Below, piece after piece: positions 1-11,639 of a stretch of 64,000 nucleotides of DNA. A model generated the notes under the pieces. It did no database searches. It saw only the letters and a program-made list of their open reading frames with translations, and was not told where the DNA came from. This DNA is from Ixodes scapularis (taxonomy: Eukaryota; Arthropoda; Arachnida; Ixodida; Ixodidae): positions 90,972,888 through 91,036,887 of the forward strand of contig NW_024609846.1 of assembly GCF_016920785.2 (NCBI RefSeq), in the 5' to 3' direction. The first letter of the stretch is position 1, and each line of letters starts with the position of its first letter. Both the position numbers and the translations under genes were made by a program.

Positions 1-1010
1 TCAAAACATAGATAATAAAGTAAGTGGGCTATGAAAGGTGTCTCTTGGTATTGTTTTCTCTGCCGGGCAGCTTTTATCGGGCAGTTGTTCTCAAAGATTT
101 CGAGCGTGCGGGTGATATCTTGAACGTACGAACAAACATCTTCGCACAGAGCAGAAAGAATAAAGCTGTACTTGCTTATTTAAAATCGGAATTTATTTTG
201 ATCGTACATGCACGGGTAGTTACTGATCCAGTGTTACTGCGTAGTTCTTGCCGTCCGTCTCCCTTTATTTCCAGATTTTCTTCGTTCGTCTGGCACGTAT
301 ATCCCTCATGCTGAAAAGCGCCGACGTCGTGTTCGCGCTAAAAGTGTCCGACAGTGCACATAAATACACGCACGAAGCCGTTTTAGTACCGTTTTTAATC
401 CGACCAATTTGAAAGAAAAACGCCGTAACTGACCAATTATTTCGTCGGCCTGACTGAGAAATGTTCCAAGCTACTTAGTACGTACGAATTATTCGAGATA
501 TTTGCTCTTATGATCGAGCGCAGGGAGAAAATGCACTCACTTTTTCCCATAGAAATGCATTACCGGAAGTCAATTTTCGACTGGTTCCTGTCTGCTTCAA
601 TTTGCGTCAGCACACTAGCGCCACTTGAACCTCTAGCGTACATTATAATAACTCTATGAGGCAGCCCACACTTTTCAAAAAAGTCGATTGAAGAGACCGA
701 AAGGAATGGTCAACATTTAGAACAAGTAAATAATTAACAGACTAATGCAATACACTTTTGAAGAAAAAAGTATTGTTGCAAGAAATTTTACAAACGAGAA
801 AAAGGTGCCGTTAATCTATGCATACACCAAAACAGTTGTTCTTATAGCAAGTCGAAAAGCTTTGAAGCAGGTGGCTGCAACGATTTATTCATCCCCACAC
901 TCAATAAAACGTCATCCCCGTAGCTGGAAATAAATGTGCAGTTGGCACTCAAAAAAAAAAAAAAAGGAAGACAAGCGATCGAATGTAGAATCGTCGATTA
1001 GCACAAAAGG
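1..1010. other. No gene recognised
   Basis: I see only short open frames with no recognisable protein similarity, no repeat structure and no convincing splice-bounded exon. A poly(A) run lies near 950-965. Confidence 0.5.
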
Positions 1011-1360
1011 TTAAAGATCGCAGGAGTTTCCTCGCTAAAAGTTGCTATGGGTATTCGCTGACGCAGGGCAGAAACAACTTCCCCTAAGCCCTAACGCGAC
1101 GTATACGTTTCGCGTCGATTCTCAAACATTCCAACGTTCAAACGAAGCTAGAAAAATACGAATATTTTGTGCCTGAAGTTATATCGTAAAATTGTTGATA
1201 AGTGCAAAACGTAACGGTCGCAGGAGCTTCCTCGCTAAAAGTTGCTGTGATTATGCAGTTACCTAGGGCTGAAACAAATCCACCTAGGCCCTATATCCGA
1301 CGCATACATTTCGCGTCGATTTTCAGACATCCCAACGTTCAAACAAAGTCAAGAGAATGT
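1011..1360. repeat. Diverged tandem duplication, about 200-bp period
   Basis: About 145 bp starting near 1017 recur near 1217 in the same orientation. Shared blocks include the CTCGCTAAAA blocks at 1031 and 1231, the TTTCGCGTCGATT blocks and the CCAACGTTCAAAC blocks. Identity is roughly 80% by eye. No coding function is evident. Confidence 0.75.
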
Positions 1361-2815
1361 GAAAAGTTGATGCTAAAAGCACTCAAAGTTCTTTCGATCC
1401 TCGAACAGATCCCGGATCCGAGCACCGGTACGGCGATACGGCTGATGCTGTCTCACAGGTGTTAATACCCAGATGATGCAGAGCGATCTTGCGCAAAAAG
1501 GGTATAAAGTCTCATTCCCTCATATTTTCACATTATACCTGCGTCAGCGAGCACGAAAAAGCCCGAAATCGTCGGAAAGCCGGTGCACACCACGGCTACC
1601 GCGCACCAAAGAAACTCACACCAGCTCTGGGCACTGCCATCTTACCTGTGACGTCACGAGTCTTGTGAGGTCACGTGACGAGTAGTCACTTTTGCGTAAA
1701 ACATGGCGGAAACCGGGGGGGGGGGGGTGCCACTTCCGAACTTCCGGTTTATCACTCTAAGCCCATCTACCTCATTGGTGTGGACGCGCCTTTAGATTCG
1801 GTCGATGGGACGCAATGAAACATGAGGTTTTAGAAGGTACGAGATCAGGCGTCCATGGCTGGTTACTTCATGCATATCGGGTCTCAGTACTATGAGGTTT
1901 CTTCTTGCCGCTGTTATGATCGGCCACCCAGACTACAGCGCAGCCAGTCAGCCAGCGGCGACCAGACGGCTGGGTTTGGCTCCTGGCATCGCCAAATTGT
2001 GTCGACCTTCGCGTAGGAGTACCCAGCCCACAGCGCGACCACCCGTGGACGCGCTCCCCAGAGAAGGAAGGAACGGAAGTTAAGAAGAAAAGAACAAATC
2101 GCGTTTCTCCATGGTGAGTTGGCGCCGAGCTAGAACAACGCACTAGTGACGAGGTGGTCGAGGGCTCGATCCCTGAAAGCAGCGGAGTGTTTTTTTTTTT
2201 TTGTGTCGTTAAGTTTTGTTTTTCCAATTTACCAAGACAAAAATAAACAAACCCAGAATGATAGAAGGCAAATTAAAGTCTTTATTATTCACTGACGCCA
2301 TGGAAAGCCATACAAATATCATTTCCACAAATTTCATCCCAGCACGCTGTTTTATAAACAGAATTTGGGCAGCCAGGTTGAATCTAGGCCCTTAGGCAGG
2401 GGTCAAGACGACGAGGTCGGTCCATCAGTCTTTGCTTTGCCTAGCGTTTTCGACATTCATAAAGAAAAAAGGGTAAACACATCCGCCATGAACAGCTAAG
2501 CTTCGAAACGATGCCGACACTGCTACGTACACTGGGCTTAGATGGCGGCTGCGATCAGCTGCGATAGCGACGGGCTTCGGGCCTTGGACACTTCGGCCAC
2601 ACATCGTACCTCGACTGCCGGGCCCTGACCCTCGCTGCGACCACTGCAAACAAAGGTGCAAAGATTACAACGCTGTGACGCTTCGAGGACTGCGAGGGAG
2701 TTGTGGCTCTTTGAGGTCCCTTGTTCTCCCGAATCGCTCTGCAGCGACTGTGATGTGTTATTTATCTCTGCGTCTTCTGTGCAACGTTCGGTGTTGTCAC
2801 CCCTTACCGTTCGCC
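1361..2815. other. No gene recognised
   Basis: The stretch contains a short poly-G run near 1717 and a poly-T run near 2190. The overlapping short frames on both strands look like chance frames. Nothing here can be assigned. Confidence 0.45.
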
Positions 2816-3090
2816 AACCGACCATCACCTTAATTCTGTATTTCTGGAACTTCAGATGGCCGTGCGGCTAATGTGAACGAACAAGCGAACGGTCACCGAC
2901 GTTCTCTGTGTGCTTGGGCGCCCCTTCGTCTTGATACCCATTGTTGTGTCAACCGACCATTACATTAATTTTGTGTTTCTCGAGCTGCAGATGGCAGTGC
3001 TGCTGTTGTGAATGAAAGCCCGAATGGTCGCCGACGTTTTATGTGTGCAAGGGCTCCCGGAGGTGTGGGTGCAAGGAGGGTTGGGAGGAA
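2816..3090 (+). repeat. Degenerate tandem repeat, about 135-bp unit
   Basis: Two imperfect units begin with AACCGACCAT at 2816 and 2951. Each continues through a block near TTTCT..AGATGGC and then TCGCCGACGTT or TCACCGACGTT. A related, more diverged stretch lies at about 8560-8740, beyond gypsy element A. This suggests that element A landed inside an older repeat array or element. Confidence 0.65.
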
Positions 3091-3952
3091 GTTGCGGCGT
3101 TATACTTCTGGGAAAGATGCTAGAAAACAAGAGGGTTTTCTCTTCTCCGTTCCCTCTCCTTCATCCGAGAGTTTTTCTGCGAGCGCTCATGCCTGTGCGT
3201 TGTGGTATCCGGCCAACTTGTTGAAAACAAGTTGGTCAAAGGCCAATTTGTCGATAGACGACTTGTAAGAGAGGCCACTCCGTCATAGGCTTCAGAGGCT
3301 TCAGAGTATTTAAAAGGAACTCCCTGATTACTTTAGTTTCTTGCTCAACTCTTTTTTCCCTCAATGTTCTTTTGTTCCCCGTGCATGTCCAAGTTCAAGG
3401 TACCATCGGGAGAATGATGAAATGCGAATGGCGGAATATGTGGCTTTCAATACACACTGCGTAAGCTGGCAGCTCTCTGGGAACTCATGAAAATCTGCGT
3501 TAGGAACGAGGGTACGACTCCTACCAACCGTATTATCTAGTGGGAAATGCTAGACCAGGGGTGCACAATTAAAAAAATTGGGTGGGCCAAATTTATGTTT
3601 ATTAAAAATTGTGCAGGCCGTACCTAGTGCGAGGTGTTGCACAATTTGGCTGCGCTCAGACTTCCGATATCGGGTGTCATCGCACTTGCTTCCATCTTCA
3701 GCACATCTCGCAATGTCATGTCCGTCATAGCTGATCAAAGGTGATTTTTGTTCAGAGTCATCAGTAATTAGCTCGCATGTCATACCATGCGAGTTGTTCG
3801 GGCAGTTGTAGGCCTGATGATTCGTATGCATCTAAGACTCGAGAGCGGCTGTCTGCCTGTGACAAATGAGAGTGCGAAATCCGTGTAGCTGCGACTCCCA
3901 TGCCGATTATTAGTATGTGCGCCAAATGTACTACATTCTTGCCTAGTGCGTC
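3091..3952. other. Unassigned DNA before gypsy element A
   Basis: No gene is recognised. A promoter-like TATTTAAAAGG lies near 3308, and a small inverted repeat around ACTTGTTGAAAACAAGT lies near 3218. A transposon-end-like CAGGGGTGCACAA occurs at about 3557, but no partner end was found. Confidence 0.4.
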
Positions 3953-4206
3953 TGTTATGGAGGTCGCCGACGCGCCGACGCTAGCGAGCTCCAAAGTCCA
4001 AGGCGACCGAGAAGAACCGTTCGCGCGCAGCCCGAGATCTAAACATCCGTTCGTCCGCTTCGCGCGTGACCTGAGCGCCCCGTACCAGAGGCGCCTTTCT
4101 TTTATTTCGTTTTAGATTTAATAAACGAGACGTCAGTCTTCAGTCTGACTCCGGCACGAAAGGTTGTCCATGTGTGCCCTTCGTTAAAAGAACGTAAAAC
4201 GAAACA
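3953..4206 (+). repeat. 5' LTR of gypsy element A
   Basis: The 254-bp LTR starts TGTTATGGAGG and ends ACGAAACA, and is preceded by the target-site copy GCGTC. An AATAAA-type signal lies within TTTAATAAACGAG near 4120-4130. It matches the 3' LTR along its whole length except one base. Confidence 0.95.
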
Positions 4207-4224
4207 TGGTGTCAGAAGTGGGAT
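4207..4224 (+). other. Primer-binding site (tRNA-Leu-like)
   Basis: TGGTGTCAGAAGTGGGAT directly abuts the 5' LTR and is complementary to the 3' end typical of animal tRNA-Leu (…TGACACCA). It is the expected start of minus-strand DNA synthesis. Confidence 0.8.
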
Positions 4225-4283
4225 CGCTCCGCGAGTCTACTAATAATTAGTAAAGCGCAGGATCGACTACAAACGAAGGAACA

Positions 4284-6272
4284 ATGGACAATCCCTCAAC
4301 TTCTGCCGACAACGGTGCTACCGAACAAACGGTAACGGCAACTTTTCGCATCTCGCCACCCGAAGCCTTCAGTTTTACAACACCTAACGAATGGCCGGCG
4401 TGGAAGAAGAGATTCAAGCGCTTCCACAGTGCATCAGGACTGGCATCTCAACCATCATCACACCAAGTCGACGCTCTCATTTACATCATGGGACCACAAG
4501 CGGAAGACGTCTTACAGACCTTCAAGCTGTCCGACACCGAGGCTCAAGACTTCGACAAGGTGATGGAGAACTTCGAACGTTACTTCATTCCTCGTCGAAA
4601 CGTGGTGTATGAGAGAGCCATGTTCAACACAAGATCGCAACTGGAGACGGAAACCGTCGAGGAGTACGTCACTGCTCTCCATGGATTAGCCACTACGTGC
4701 AAGTATGGACCACTGAAGGAAGAATTGATCCGCGACAGGCTGATTGTTGGTCTTCGGAACAGCAGGACTTCGGAAAAACTTCAACTGGATCCTGATCTGG
4801 ACCTCCAGAAGGCCATCGCTGCTGCGCGACAATCGGAAGTGATTAAGAAGCAACAAGTGGAACTCCGACCGACAAAAGAAAAGGATGCCAACGTTGACCG
4901 TATAGCAGCCAAAAATGGGACAGCAGCAGGACGTGCTCAGCGTGGAATTGAACGTTCAAATGTTCGAACTCCTACTAAGAAGACCGCGACACCCAAACCA
5001 AAAGGCAAACCGTGCCGTTGGTGTGGTCGAGAAGCTCACCCGAGGAGTGTGTGTCCGGCGAAGAACGCAGGCTGCAACAGGTGTAAGAAAAAGGGACATT
5101 TTGCAACAGTCTGCAAATCTTCAACTACCGTGAACTCCCTCGTACACGAACAAGGATTCATAGGAGCTGCAGCTTCTCCTCAAACAGCAAAATGGGACAT
5201 CGAGATATTCGTCGACGAAACTCCTGTTGTTTTCCGAATAGACACTGGAGCAGACGAAACGGTGTTACCAGCTGCCATCTTTCAAAAGGTCTTCGCAAAG
5301 TGCCACAAGCTCTCCGAGCCCCAACGCCGACTTCATGGTCCAGACGGACGACCCCTTAAAGTCATGGGATCAGCTCGGATGAAGCTCAACTGCCGTGGGA
5401 AACAAGCACTCGAAGAAGTTTACATCGTGAAAGGACTTCGCAAACCTCTCTTGGGTAAGCCAGCTATCGAAAAATTTCGGCTTTGCCCTCAAATCTGCAT
5501 GACTGCGAACAAAGCTTGCGAACCGAAGAAAGAGTTCTCTCACCTGTTTCAAGGACTGGGATCTCTCGAAGGTGCTCACGTTCTCAAGCTGAAACCTAAC
5601 GCGACGCCGTTTGCTATCGCATCACCGAGAAGAGTACCGCTTTCGCTCTATCGAGAAACACAGAAAGAGCTAGAAAACATGCAGTCGCAAGGTGTCATCT
5701 CTCCAGTAGAAGAACCTACTGAATGGTGCGCGCCGATGGTCATCGTCCCCAAACCGTCTGGCAAAATTCACATTTTTGTTGATCTCACACAACTGAACAA
5801 ACACATTCAGCGCGAATATCACCCTATCCCATCAGTGGAGCACACGCTGGGAAGGCTAGCGGGAGCCAAGATCTTCTCAAAGCTGGACGCGAATTCTGGG
5901 TTCTGGCAGATCCCTTTAGACGAGAAGTCACGACTCCTGACGACATTCATCACTCCGTTTGGAAGATATTGTTTTAATCGCCTACCATTCGGAATCACGT
6001 CAGCACCGGAAGACTTCCAGAGACGTATCACACAACTTCTCCAAGGAATGGAAGGAGTACTTTGCCACATGGACGATATCTTGAGATGGGCGTCATCGTC
6101 CAAGCAGCACGAGCAACGTCTGCGAGAAGTCCTCAGGCGACTCTCATCAGCAGGACTCACGCTCAACGAGGAAAAATGCGTCTTTCGAGTGAGAAGTATC
6201 AAGTTCCTAGGTCATCAAGTAGACAGCGCAGCGATGGTGTCTGTCCAGACGAGACAATCGTCAACGCAGTAA
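4284..6272 (+). CDS. Gag-protease-RT polyprotein of gypsy element A (5' part)
   Basis: The 662-codon frame begins 60 nt after the primer-binding site. Residues 1-220 are Gag-like. Two CCHC zinc knuckles (CX2CX4HX4C) lie at about residues 244-268, and an aspartic protease motif DTGAD at about 320-324. RT follows, with its catalytic Met-Asp-Asp at about 596-598 (6069-6077). The normal GHQV-type RT connection region is reached, and the frame then shifts near 6230 and ends about 14 residues later. The remaining pol (RNase H and integrase) continues in the -1 frame, consistent with a short duplication-type insertion. The product would be Gag, protease and a truncated RT. Having Gag and Pol in one frame is usual for Mag-like elements. 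Confidence 0.93.
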   Translation: MDNPSTSADNGATEQTVTATFRISPPEAFSFTTPNEWPAWKKRFKRFHSASGLASQPSSHQVDALIYIMGPQAEDVLQTFKLSDTEAQDFDKVMENFERYFIPRRNVVYERAMFNTRSQLETETVEEYVTALHGLATTCKYGPLKEELIRDRLIVGLRNSRTSEKLQLDPDLDLQKAIAAARQSEVIKKQQVELRPTKEKDANVDRIAAKNGTAAGRAQRGIERSNVRTPTKKTATPKPKGKPCRWCGREAHPRSVCPAKNAGCNRCKKKGHFATVCKSSTTVNSLVHEQGFIGAAASPQTAKWDIEIFVDETPVVFRIDTGADETVLPAAIFQKVFAKCHKLSEPQRRLHGPDGRPLKVMGSARMKLNCRGKQALEEVYIVKGLRKPLLGKPAIEKFRLCPQICMTANKACEPKKEFSHLFQGLGSLEGAHVLKLKPNATPFAIASPRRVPLSLYRETQKELENMQSQGVISPVEEPTEWCAPMVIVPKPSGKIHIFVDLTQLNKHIQREYHPIPSVEHTLGRLAGAKIFSKLDANSGFWQIPLDEKSRLLTTFITPFGRYCFNRLPFGITSAPEDFQRRITQLLQGMEGVLCHMDDILRWASSSKQHEQRLREVLRRLSSAGLTLNEEKCVFRVRSIKFLGHQVDSAAMVSVQTRQSSTQ

Positions 6273-8314
6273 AACAGATGCCCATACCGACTTCAAAGCA
6301 GGAAGTCAAGCGCATCATGGGTATGGCGACATACCTAGGACGATTCGTGCCACACCTGTCTGACCTACTGCATCCACTATCGTCACTGCTCAGTTCCAAA
6401 GTGGACTTCGTGTGGGATCATCCTCAGCAGAAAGCCTTCACCAAATGGAAGGAAATCCTCTCAACCTGCCCCGTTCTCGGAATTTACGACGCCAACAAGC
6501 GATCGATTGTATCGGCAGATGCGTCATCCTACGGCCTGGGAGCAGTGCTGCGTCAAGAGCAGGAGGATGGATCATATTGCGTCATCGCCTATGCGTCCAG
6601 AACATTCACCGAAACAGAAAAGAGGTACGCCCAAATCGAAAAAGAAGGTTTGGCACTCACGTGGGCATGCGAAAAATTTCGAGATTACATCGTGGGAACG
6701 CACTTTGTACTGGAAACCGACCACAAACCACTCATTTCTCTGTTCGGATCAAAGTCATTGGACGACCTAACCCCACGGCTTCAGAGACTGCGCATGCGTT
6801 TAATGCGCTACTCATTCGAAGCTGTCCACGTTCCGGGAAAGGAACTCCAAGCAGCTGACTCGTTGTCAAGAAGCCCTCTGCCACAGCGGCAAGACAGAGA
6901 GATGCAAGAAGAAATCGATTGCTTCATTCGACACATAGAGACGTCCCTACCAGCAACGCAAACGAGTCTCCAATGGATAACGGCAGAACAAAACAAAGAC
7001 CATGTTTGCCAAAGACTCGCCAGCTACAGCCACAAAGGTTGGCCAAATCGTCGAGATCTCGAAACAGACCTCAAAGAGTACTACGAGTACCGTCATCACA
7101 TTGCCGTGCAAAACAGCCTTCTCATGAATGGTTCTAGAATAGTGGTACCAGAATCCTGCCGTCCACATATCCTGCAACAACTTCATGAAGGACACATGGG
7201 CGTAGGAAAATGCAAAGCACGGGCAAATGTATCGGTGTGGTGGCCGAGGATAAACGATCATATCGAGCGCCTGGTCAAGAACTGCGAAAAGTGCATTAAA
7301 ACTGGCCAGAACCGAAAGCTCCCCCTCATCCCGTCAGAGTTTCCTAGTCGACCGTGGGAGAGAGTGGCGATGGACCTCTTCTTCATTCACGGGAAATGGT
7401 GGCTGGTCGTCGTCGACTACTACTCTCGCTACCCCGAAATCGCCCGACTGGAAAGCCTCACAGCAGCGTGCGTAATAATGCACTGCAAATCGATATTTGC
7501 GAGGCATGGCATCCCAGAAGTAGTGGTATCTGATAATGGTCCTCAGTTTGCGGGAACCACAGGTTCAGCATTCACCAAGTTCTCACAGACCTACAGATTT
7601 AAGCACATCACATCAAGCCCTCGCTACGCGCAGAGCAATGGGATGGCGGAGGCTGCGGTGAAGATCATAAAGAGATCACTCAGCAAAACGGAAGATCCGT
7701 ACGAGACACTCATGATCTACCGTTCAACGCCTCTGCCCAACGGATACAGTCCGACAGAACTTCTCATGGGGAGAAGGATGCGTACAACCGTACCGATCGC
7801 CACTCAGCTCCTGGAACCAAAGCTACCCGACCAAAAAGAACTGCGTCGCTATGAGCAAGAAAACAGGAACCGACAAAAGCAATACTTCGACCGGCGACAC
7901 GGAGTGCGTCAACTCGATCCACTCGGCTCTGGACAGCGAGTTTGGGTCATTGACCTCAAGCGAACCGGAGTTGTTCAGAACAAGGCCCATACACCACGAT
8001 CTTACTGGATAACGTCCGAGGGTAGAGAGATCCGAAGAAATCGCACGCATTTAATTCCTTTCCCCGATCAACAAGATAAACAAGGCATCGAAGAGTTCCC
8101 CGAAACAACCACGAGGCCCGAAGAAATGTGTGCCGACACCTCCCACAAACATTCTCGGCACGGCCGGTGTGTAAAAGAGCCAGACCGTTTCGGCACTTCT
8201 TCGAAGCTCCCTCAGAAAGAGGGATGTTATGGAGGTCGCCGACGCGCCGACGCTAGCGAGCTCCAAAGTCCAAGGCGACCGAGAAGAACCGTTCGCGCGC
8301 AGCCCGAGATCTAA
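6234..8314 (+). pseudogene. Rest of pol of gypsy element A: RT end, RNase H, integrase
   Basis: The frame resumes the polyprotein after the break at about 6230. It is open upstream to 6062, but that overlap is out-of-frame shadow. It encodes the RT thumb, an RNase H domain (start of SADASSYGLGAV near 6510), and the integrase zinc-binding HHCC region (about 7180-7310). The integrase core keeps acidic residues in MDLFF (about 7370), SDNGPQF (about 7530) and the NGMAEAAVK helix (about 7640). The frame runs through the polypurine tract and stops about 90 nt inside the 3' LTR. Apart from the upstream frameshift I see no stop codon, so decay is minimal. It is marked pseudogene because it is separated from its start. 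Confidence 0.85.
8214..8224 (+). other. Polypurine tract of gypsy element A
   Basis: The purine run AGAAAGAGGGA sits immediately before the 3' LTR. It is the expected primer site for plus-strand synthesis. Confidence 0.85.
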
Positions 8315-8478
8315 ACATCCGTTCGTCCGCTTCGCGCGTAACCTGAGCGCCCCGTACCAGAGGCGCCTTTCTTTTATTTCGTTTTAGATTTAATAAACGA
8401 GACGTCAGTCTTCAGTCTGACTCCGGCACGAAAGGTTGTCCATGTGTGCCCTTCGTTAAAAGAACGTAAAACGAAACA
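8225..8478 (+). repeat. 3' LTR of gypsy element A
   Basis: This 254-bp copy has the same TGTTATGG start and AAACA end as the 5' LTR, with one substitution. It is followed by the target-site copy GCGTC at 8479-8483. Confidence 0.95.
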
Positions 8479-9003
8479 GCGTCAACCGTTGATCGCTCTG
8501 ATTTTACTTTTCCGCGCATAACCAACATCCTCGGGCACTGCTGTTTGTTGTGAAAGTCGTCACGAACGACTATGCAAACAGTCGCCGATGTTGCCATGTG
8601 TCCAAGTGTCAACCGACGAGTATCTGACGATCAGTTTGGTTCGTGTCTCTGTGCATCACCTGTATCGCTAAAACAGTGGTGTCTATCCTGGAATTGGTTG
8701 TGAACGAAAACGTGAATGGTCGCTCAGGTCTCCCAATGTTTCCCAGCAAGATGACTTATGCTCCCTGGTTGCTAGTCTATTCCAGATGTCAGTGTTGTAG
8801 GGGGCAGTCTGTGCGATTATAGCACAATCGATCAACCTGCGGATAGTCATGCTGTGACGCTGATCGAGACCGTAACTTCGATGGTACAATGGGCAATTTT
8901 GCTGTCGTCTGCGTGCAATGCAACGCTAATCGCACTTTTGGTGCTTTTGGAAAAGAAGGCTCAACAGCATTAAAACATTGCAAAAAGAAGGCGTGACCTT
9001 GTC
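8479..9003 (+). repeat. Relic repeat DNA, related to 2816-3090
   Basis: GTGTCAACCGACGAG (about 8614) and TGTGAACGAAAACGTGAATGGTCGC (split about 8699-8724) resemble the 135-bp units at 2816-3090. I infer that the DNA on both sides of gypsy element A was one older repeat array or element before the insertion. Confidence 0.5.
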
Positions 9004-10250
9004 TTGAAACAGCGGCGTTTCTTAGTGGTTGAGGGTCCAGACTCCTACGGCAAGGTGCGCCGGCATTGTCGGGGATTTCAAGGCAGCGAGAGGCTATCGA
9101 CAGCGCGTCAAACGAAGCTGAACCAGGTAGTTCTCCGAGAGCAGCATATGACGCCGGCGGTCGACCAGGCGTTCGGGTTGCTGGGAAGCGCTACCGTATT
9201 CTCAAAACTGAGCGCAATATGTAGGTTTCACCAGGGACGCCTCTCCGAAAGCTACCAGGAGTACATGACGTTAATTACACCCTTCGTGCGATTCTATCAT
9301 CGCTGCCTGCCCTTCAGAATTACTTAGGCCCCAGAGGTATCGCATAGCCCGATGTCACTGATTCTCCTGGGAGTTAAAGGATGCGTCAACATGGTAGACC
9401 ACATCCTAGTGTATGACAGAGACTGGTCTAAATCCGACTGCAGATCGAAGTTGCCCTCGGGAGTCTGCAGCAAGCGAGTGTTACGCCGAATGCCTCCAAG
9501 TGCTGACTCTTGGTGTCGCCACTAAAGATCCTTGGTGTGGTGTATAGTACCAACGGCATAGCACCAGACCCCCATTAGGTCCCCCGCTATCACAGATATG
9601 CAATTTCCGACAAACTTGCAAGGTGTGTGGCGTCTCCTGGAAATGCTTAACCACATGGGACATTTCTTGCTGAGCGTGTCCGCCGCCACAATGCCAATCA
9701 GGCGCGTCCTAAACAAAACACGATCTGGACCTGAGGGATTGGTCGAGCTTCAGCTTTTGACTGGCTAAAAAGAGTGGTGGCATCCAGCTCCTGCGTGGCT
9801 CGATAAAACCCAGATTATGAAACCACCGCTTCTGCAGGCACCAGCTCGTACGGCTTGGACGGCGTCCTCCAACAGAAGCAACATCTGATGAGCGACCAGC
9901 AGTTGCCTTTGTGTCGCTGTCACTGACTACTGCCGAACAGCGGTACAGCCAAATCGAAAACGAGGCGCTGGGTGTCCTGTGGGTTATCCAGAGGTTCAAT
10001 AACCTTGTGCACATTCTGAGCTCTTTTGACGAAACCGACCACCAGCAGCCGATCCAGTTGCTGGGCTCCACCGACCTCGTGCCTCGCCGCGTCTAGCGGA
10101 CACGCGTCCTGATGCTGCGCTACCAGTTCGCGGTGCAGTACGTTCCTGGCAAGTGCTTGGCCACTGCAAACATGTTGTCTAGAGACTCCGAGGTCCTCGC
10201 TGCCGCTGCGTTCTGTTAAGAGCGTCGAGCTCTTCGTGTCACAGGTCGTG
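9004..10250 (+). pseudogene. Decayed Ty3/gypsy pol (RT and RNase H relic)
   Basis: Several short frames in different registers carry recognisable gypsy pol pieces. At about 9155-9327 there is an RT stretch (VDQAFGLLGSATVFSKL, then LITPFVRFYHRCLPFRIT). At about 9900-10095 there is an RNase H stretch (SLTTAEQRYSQIENEALGV, then ETDHQQPIQLLGSTDL). At about 10110-10200 a YQFAVQYVPGK-type segment follows in another frame. Stops and frameshifts separate the pieces, and no LTRs were found. This is a much older element than A or B, close to the Mag-like group. Confidence 0.82.
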
Positions 10251-10819
10251 AACTGCACACTCTAAGATAAAAGGAAGGAAAAATATAGCAACAGCGTGTT
10301 TTCCTCTATTTTTACTGAAGCGCTCCCCAGCGGATCTTGGAAGCAGGGAGGAACAAGACGTCTTCCTTCTTTCTGAGGCTGACGGGAAGAAAGTTATTCT
10401 ACCGTATCTTCGTGAGCTGCTTTAGGCTTTGTGACTTCTCTACTATTTTCTTTCCGACACAATGTACACGCAGTTTGATAAGTAGTATTTGTGCGCCCAC
10501 TCATGCCCACGCAGCACATAAGTTACCTGAAATTGTGAACCTTCGTATGCCAACCACACTATGTTCGTAGTATATCCTCCCAACGCAGAGAGTTTGCTGC
10601 TCTCTACCCTTAATTTCGTCAAATAAGTAAACGAAGGCGTCATGAACTGCCAAGTTTCAAAATGGTACTACCTACACCGGTCATGGTGGATGCGCAATGG
10701 TCTACTTGAGCCTATTTGAGCGCCACGACAGTCAGCCCGTGACTACACTCTATCCCGGTAGCGGACGCATACTCTATTTATCCACATTTTTTTGCAAATT
10801 TATTGTGGATATATTTGTG
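10251..10819. other. No gene recognised
   Basis: Unassigned DNA between the decayed pol and the minisatellite. It holds only short chance frames. Confidence 0.4.
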
Positions 10820-11045
10820 ACGATTACATCTGGGTCCGCTTGAAAGTGTTTTATCTGGTTCACCTTGGAGAATTTTTATATGGGTCACCCCGAATATTTT
10901 TATCTGGGTCACCCAAAAATATCTTACCTGGGCCACCTTGAAAATCTTTGAAATAGGTCACCCCGGATATTTTTCATCTGGGTCACCTCGAAGACTTTAT
11001 TTGGGGCACATTTCATACTCTTTCTTTATCTAGGTTGACTTGCAG
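10820..11045 (+). repeat. Minisatellite, about 30-bp unit (ATCTGGGTCACC-type)
   Basis: About seven degenerate tandem units share ATCTGGGTCACC followed by an A/T-rich stretch ending in ATTTTT. They run from near 10825 to the TCTAGGTTGACTTG at 11028-11042. Confidence 0.8.
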
Positions 11046-11227
11046 AATAGTTCACCGCTAAGAACCTTATTCGATACAAATTGAACCCTTTTTTAGCGCT
11101 ACTAACGTCACCTACTAAACCTTGAACATATGTTTTCAATGTAGCGATGCAGTCGGCACCAATGAAAGCAGGCATTAAAGTGTTGAGGACCGCGCTATTA
11201 ACGGTAAATTTGTTTGAAGCTGAATAT

Positions 11228-11614
11228 TGCCGCGCCCAGGGCTCAGAAAGCAACGCTCGGTCACGGACCTCCAGAAAGTTCTCGTTTATTCATGTACCTC
11301 ATGTAACTTCTATCATTTATTCCTGCTTTTGTTTTCTAGAAAGTGCGTGTTCATTCTCGCCCGATCACGCGACGCTCGAGCCGCTTTCGCCGAATCTTCG
11401 AGATAGCGACGCACTCTAGATAAGAGGCCGCCCGCGACCTTGACGAGTCAGTCTCGCCCCAGCGCTCGATTCTGCTGACACGCCGACTTCGACGCCCGCG
11501 ACGCTCTGCTTTCTTCTGTTTCCTTCTTTATTTTTGGCACAAGTTCGCCACATTAAACGTTTATTTGTTTCTGTTTATTTCTTGTTTATTGGTCACGACT
11601 CACCACCCGTGACA
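11228..11614 (+). repeat. 5' LTR of gypsy element B
   Basis: The 387-bp LTR runs from TGCCGCGCCCAGGG to CACCCGTGACA. It contains the ATTAAACGTTTATT region near its 3' end. The uninterrupted GGTCACGACTCACC at 11591-11604 shows what the hAT-type target looked like in the 3' LTR. Confidence 0.93.
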
Positions 11615-11639
11615 TTCTGGTGGAGGTGCGGGGTACCGC

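Larger units (their letters stand above)
3953..8478 (+). mobile_element. Ty3/gypsy LTR retrotransposon A, recent, one pol frameshift
   Basis: This is a complete 4.5-kb element with 254-bp LTRs (TGTT...AACA), a tRNA-Leu-like primer-binding site, a gag-protease-RT-RNase H-integrase body and a polypurine tract. It is flanked by a 5-bp target-site duplication, GCGTC, at 3948-3952 and 8479-8483. The two LTRs differ at one position that I can see (G in the 5' copy, A in the 3' copy, in the CGCGCGTRACC block), so the insertion is young. Gag with two zinc knuckles fused to protease and RT resembles Mag-clade (K02A2.6-like) gypsy elements. The pol frame is broken near 6230, so this copy probably cannot make integrase by itself. 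Confidence 0.95.

Noticed and set aside
3557..3570. CAGGGGTGCACAA, possible hAT-type left end
   Set aside because: No inverse partner end or 8-bp duplication was found nearby.
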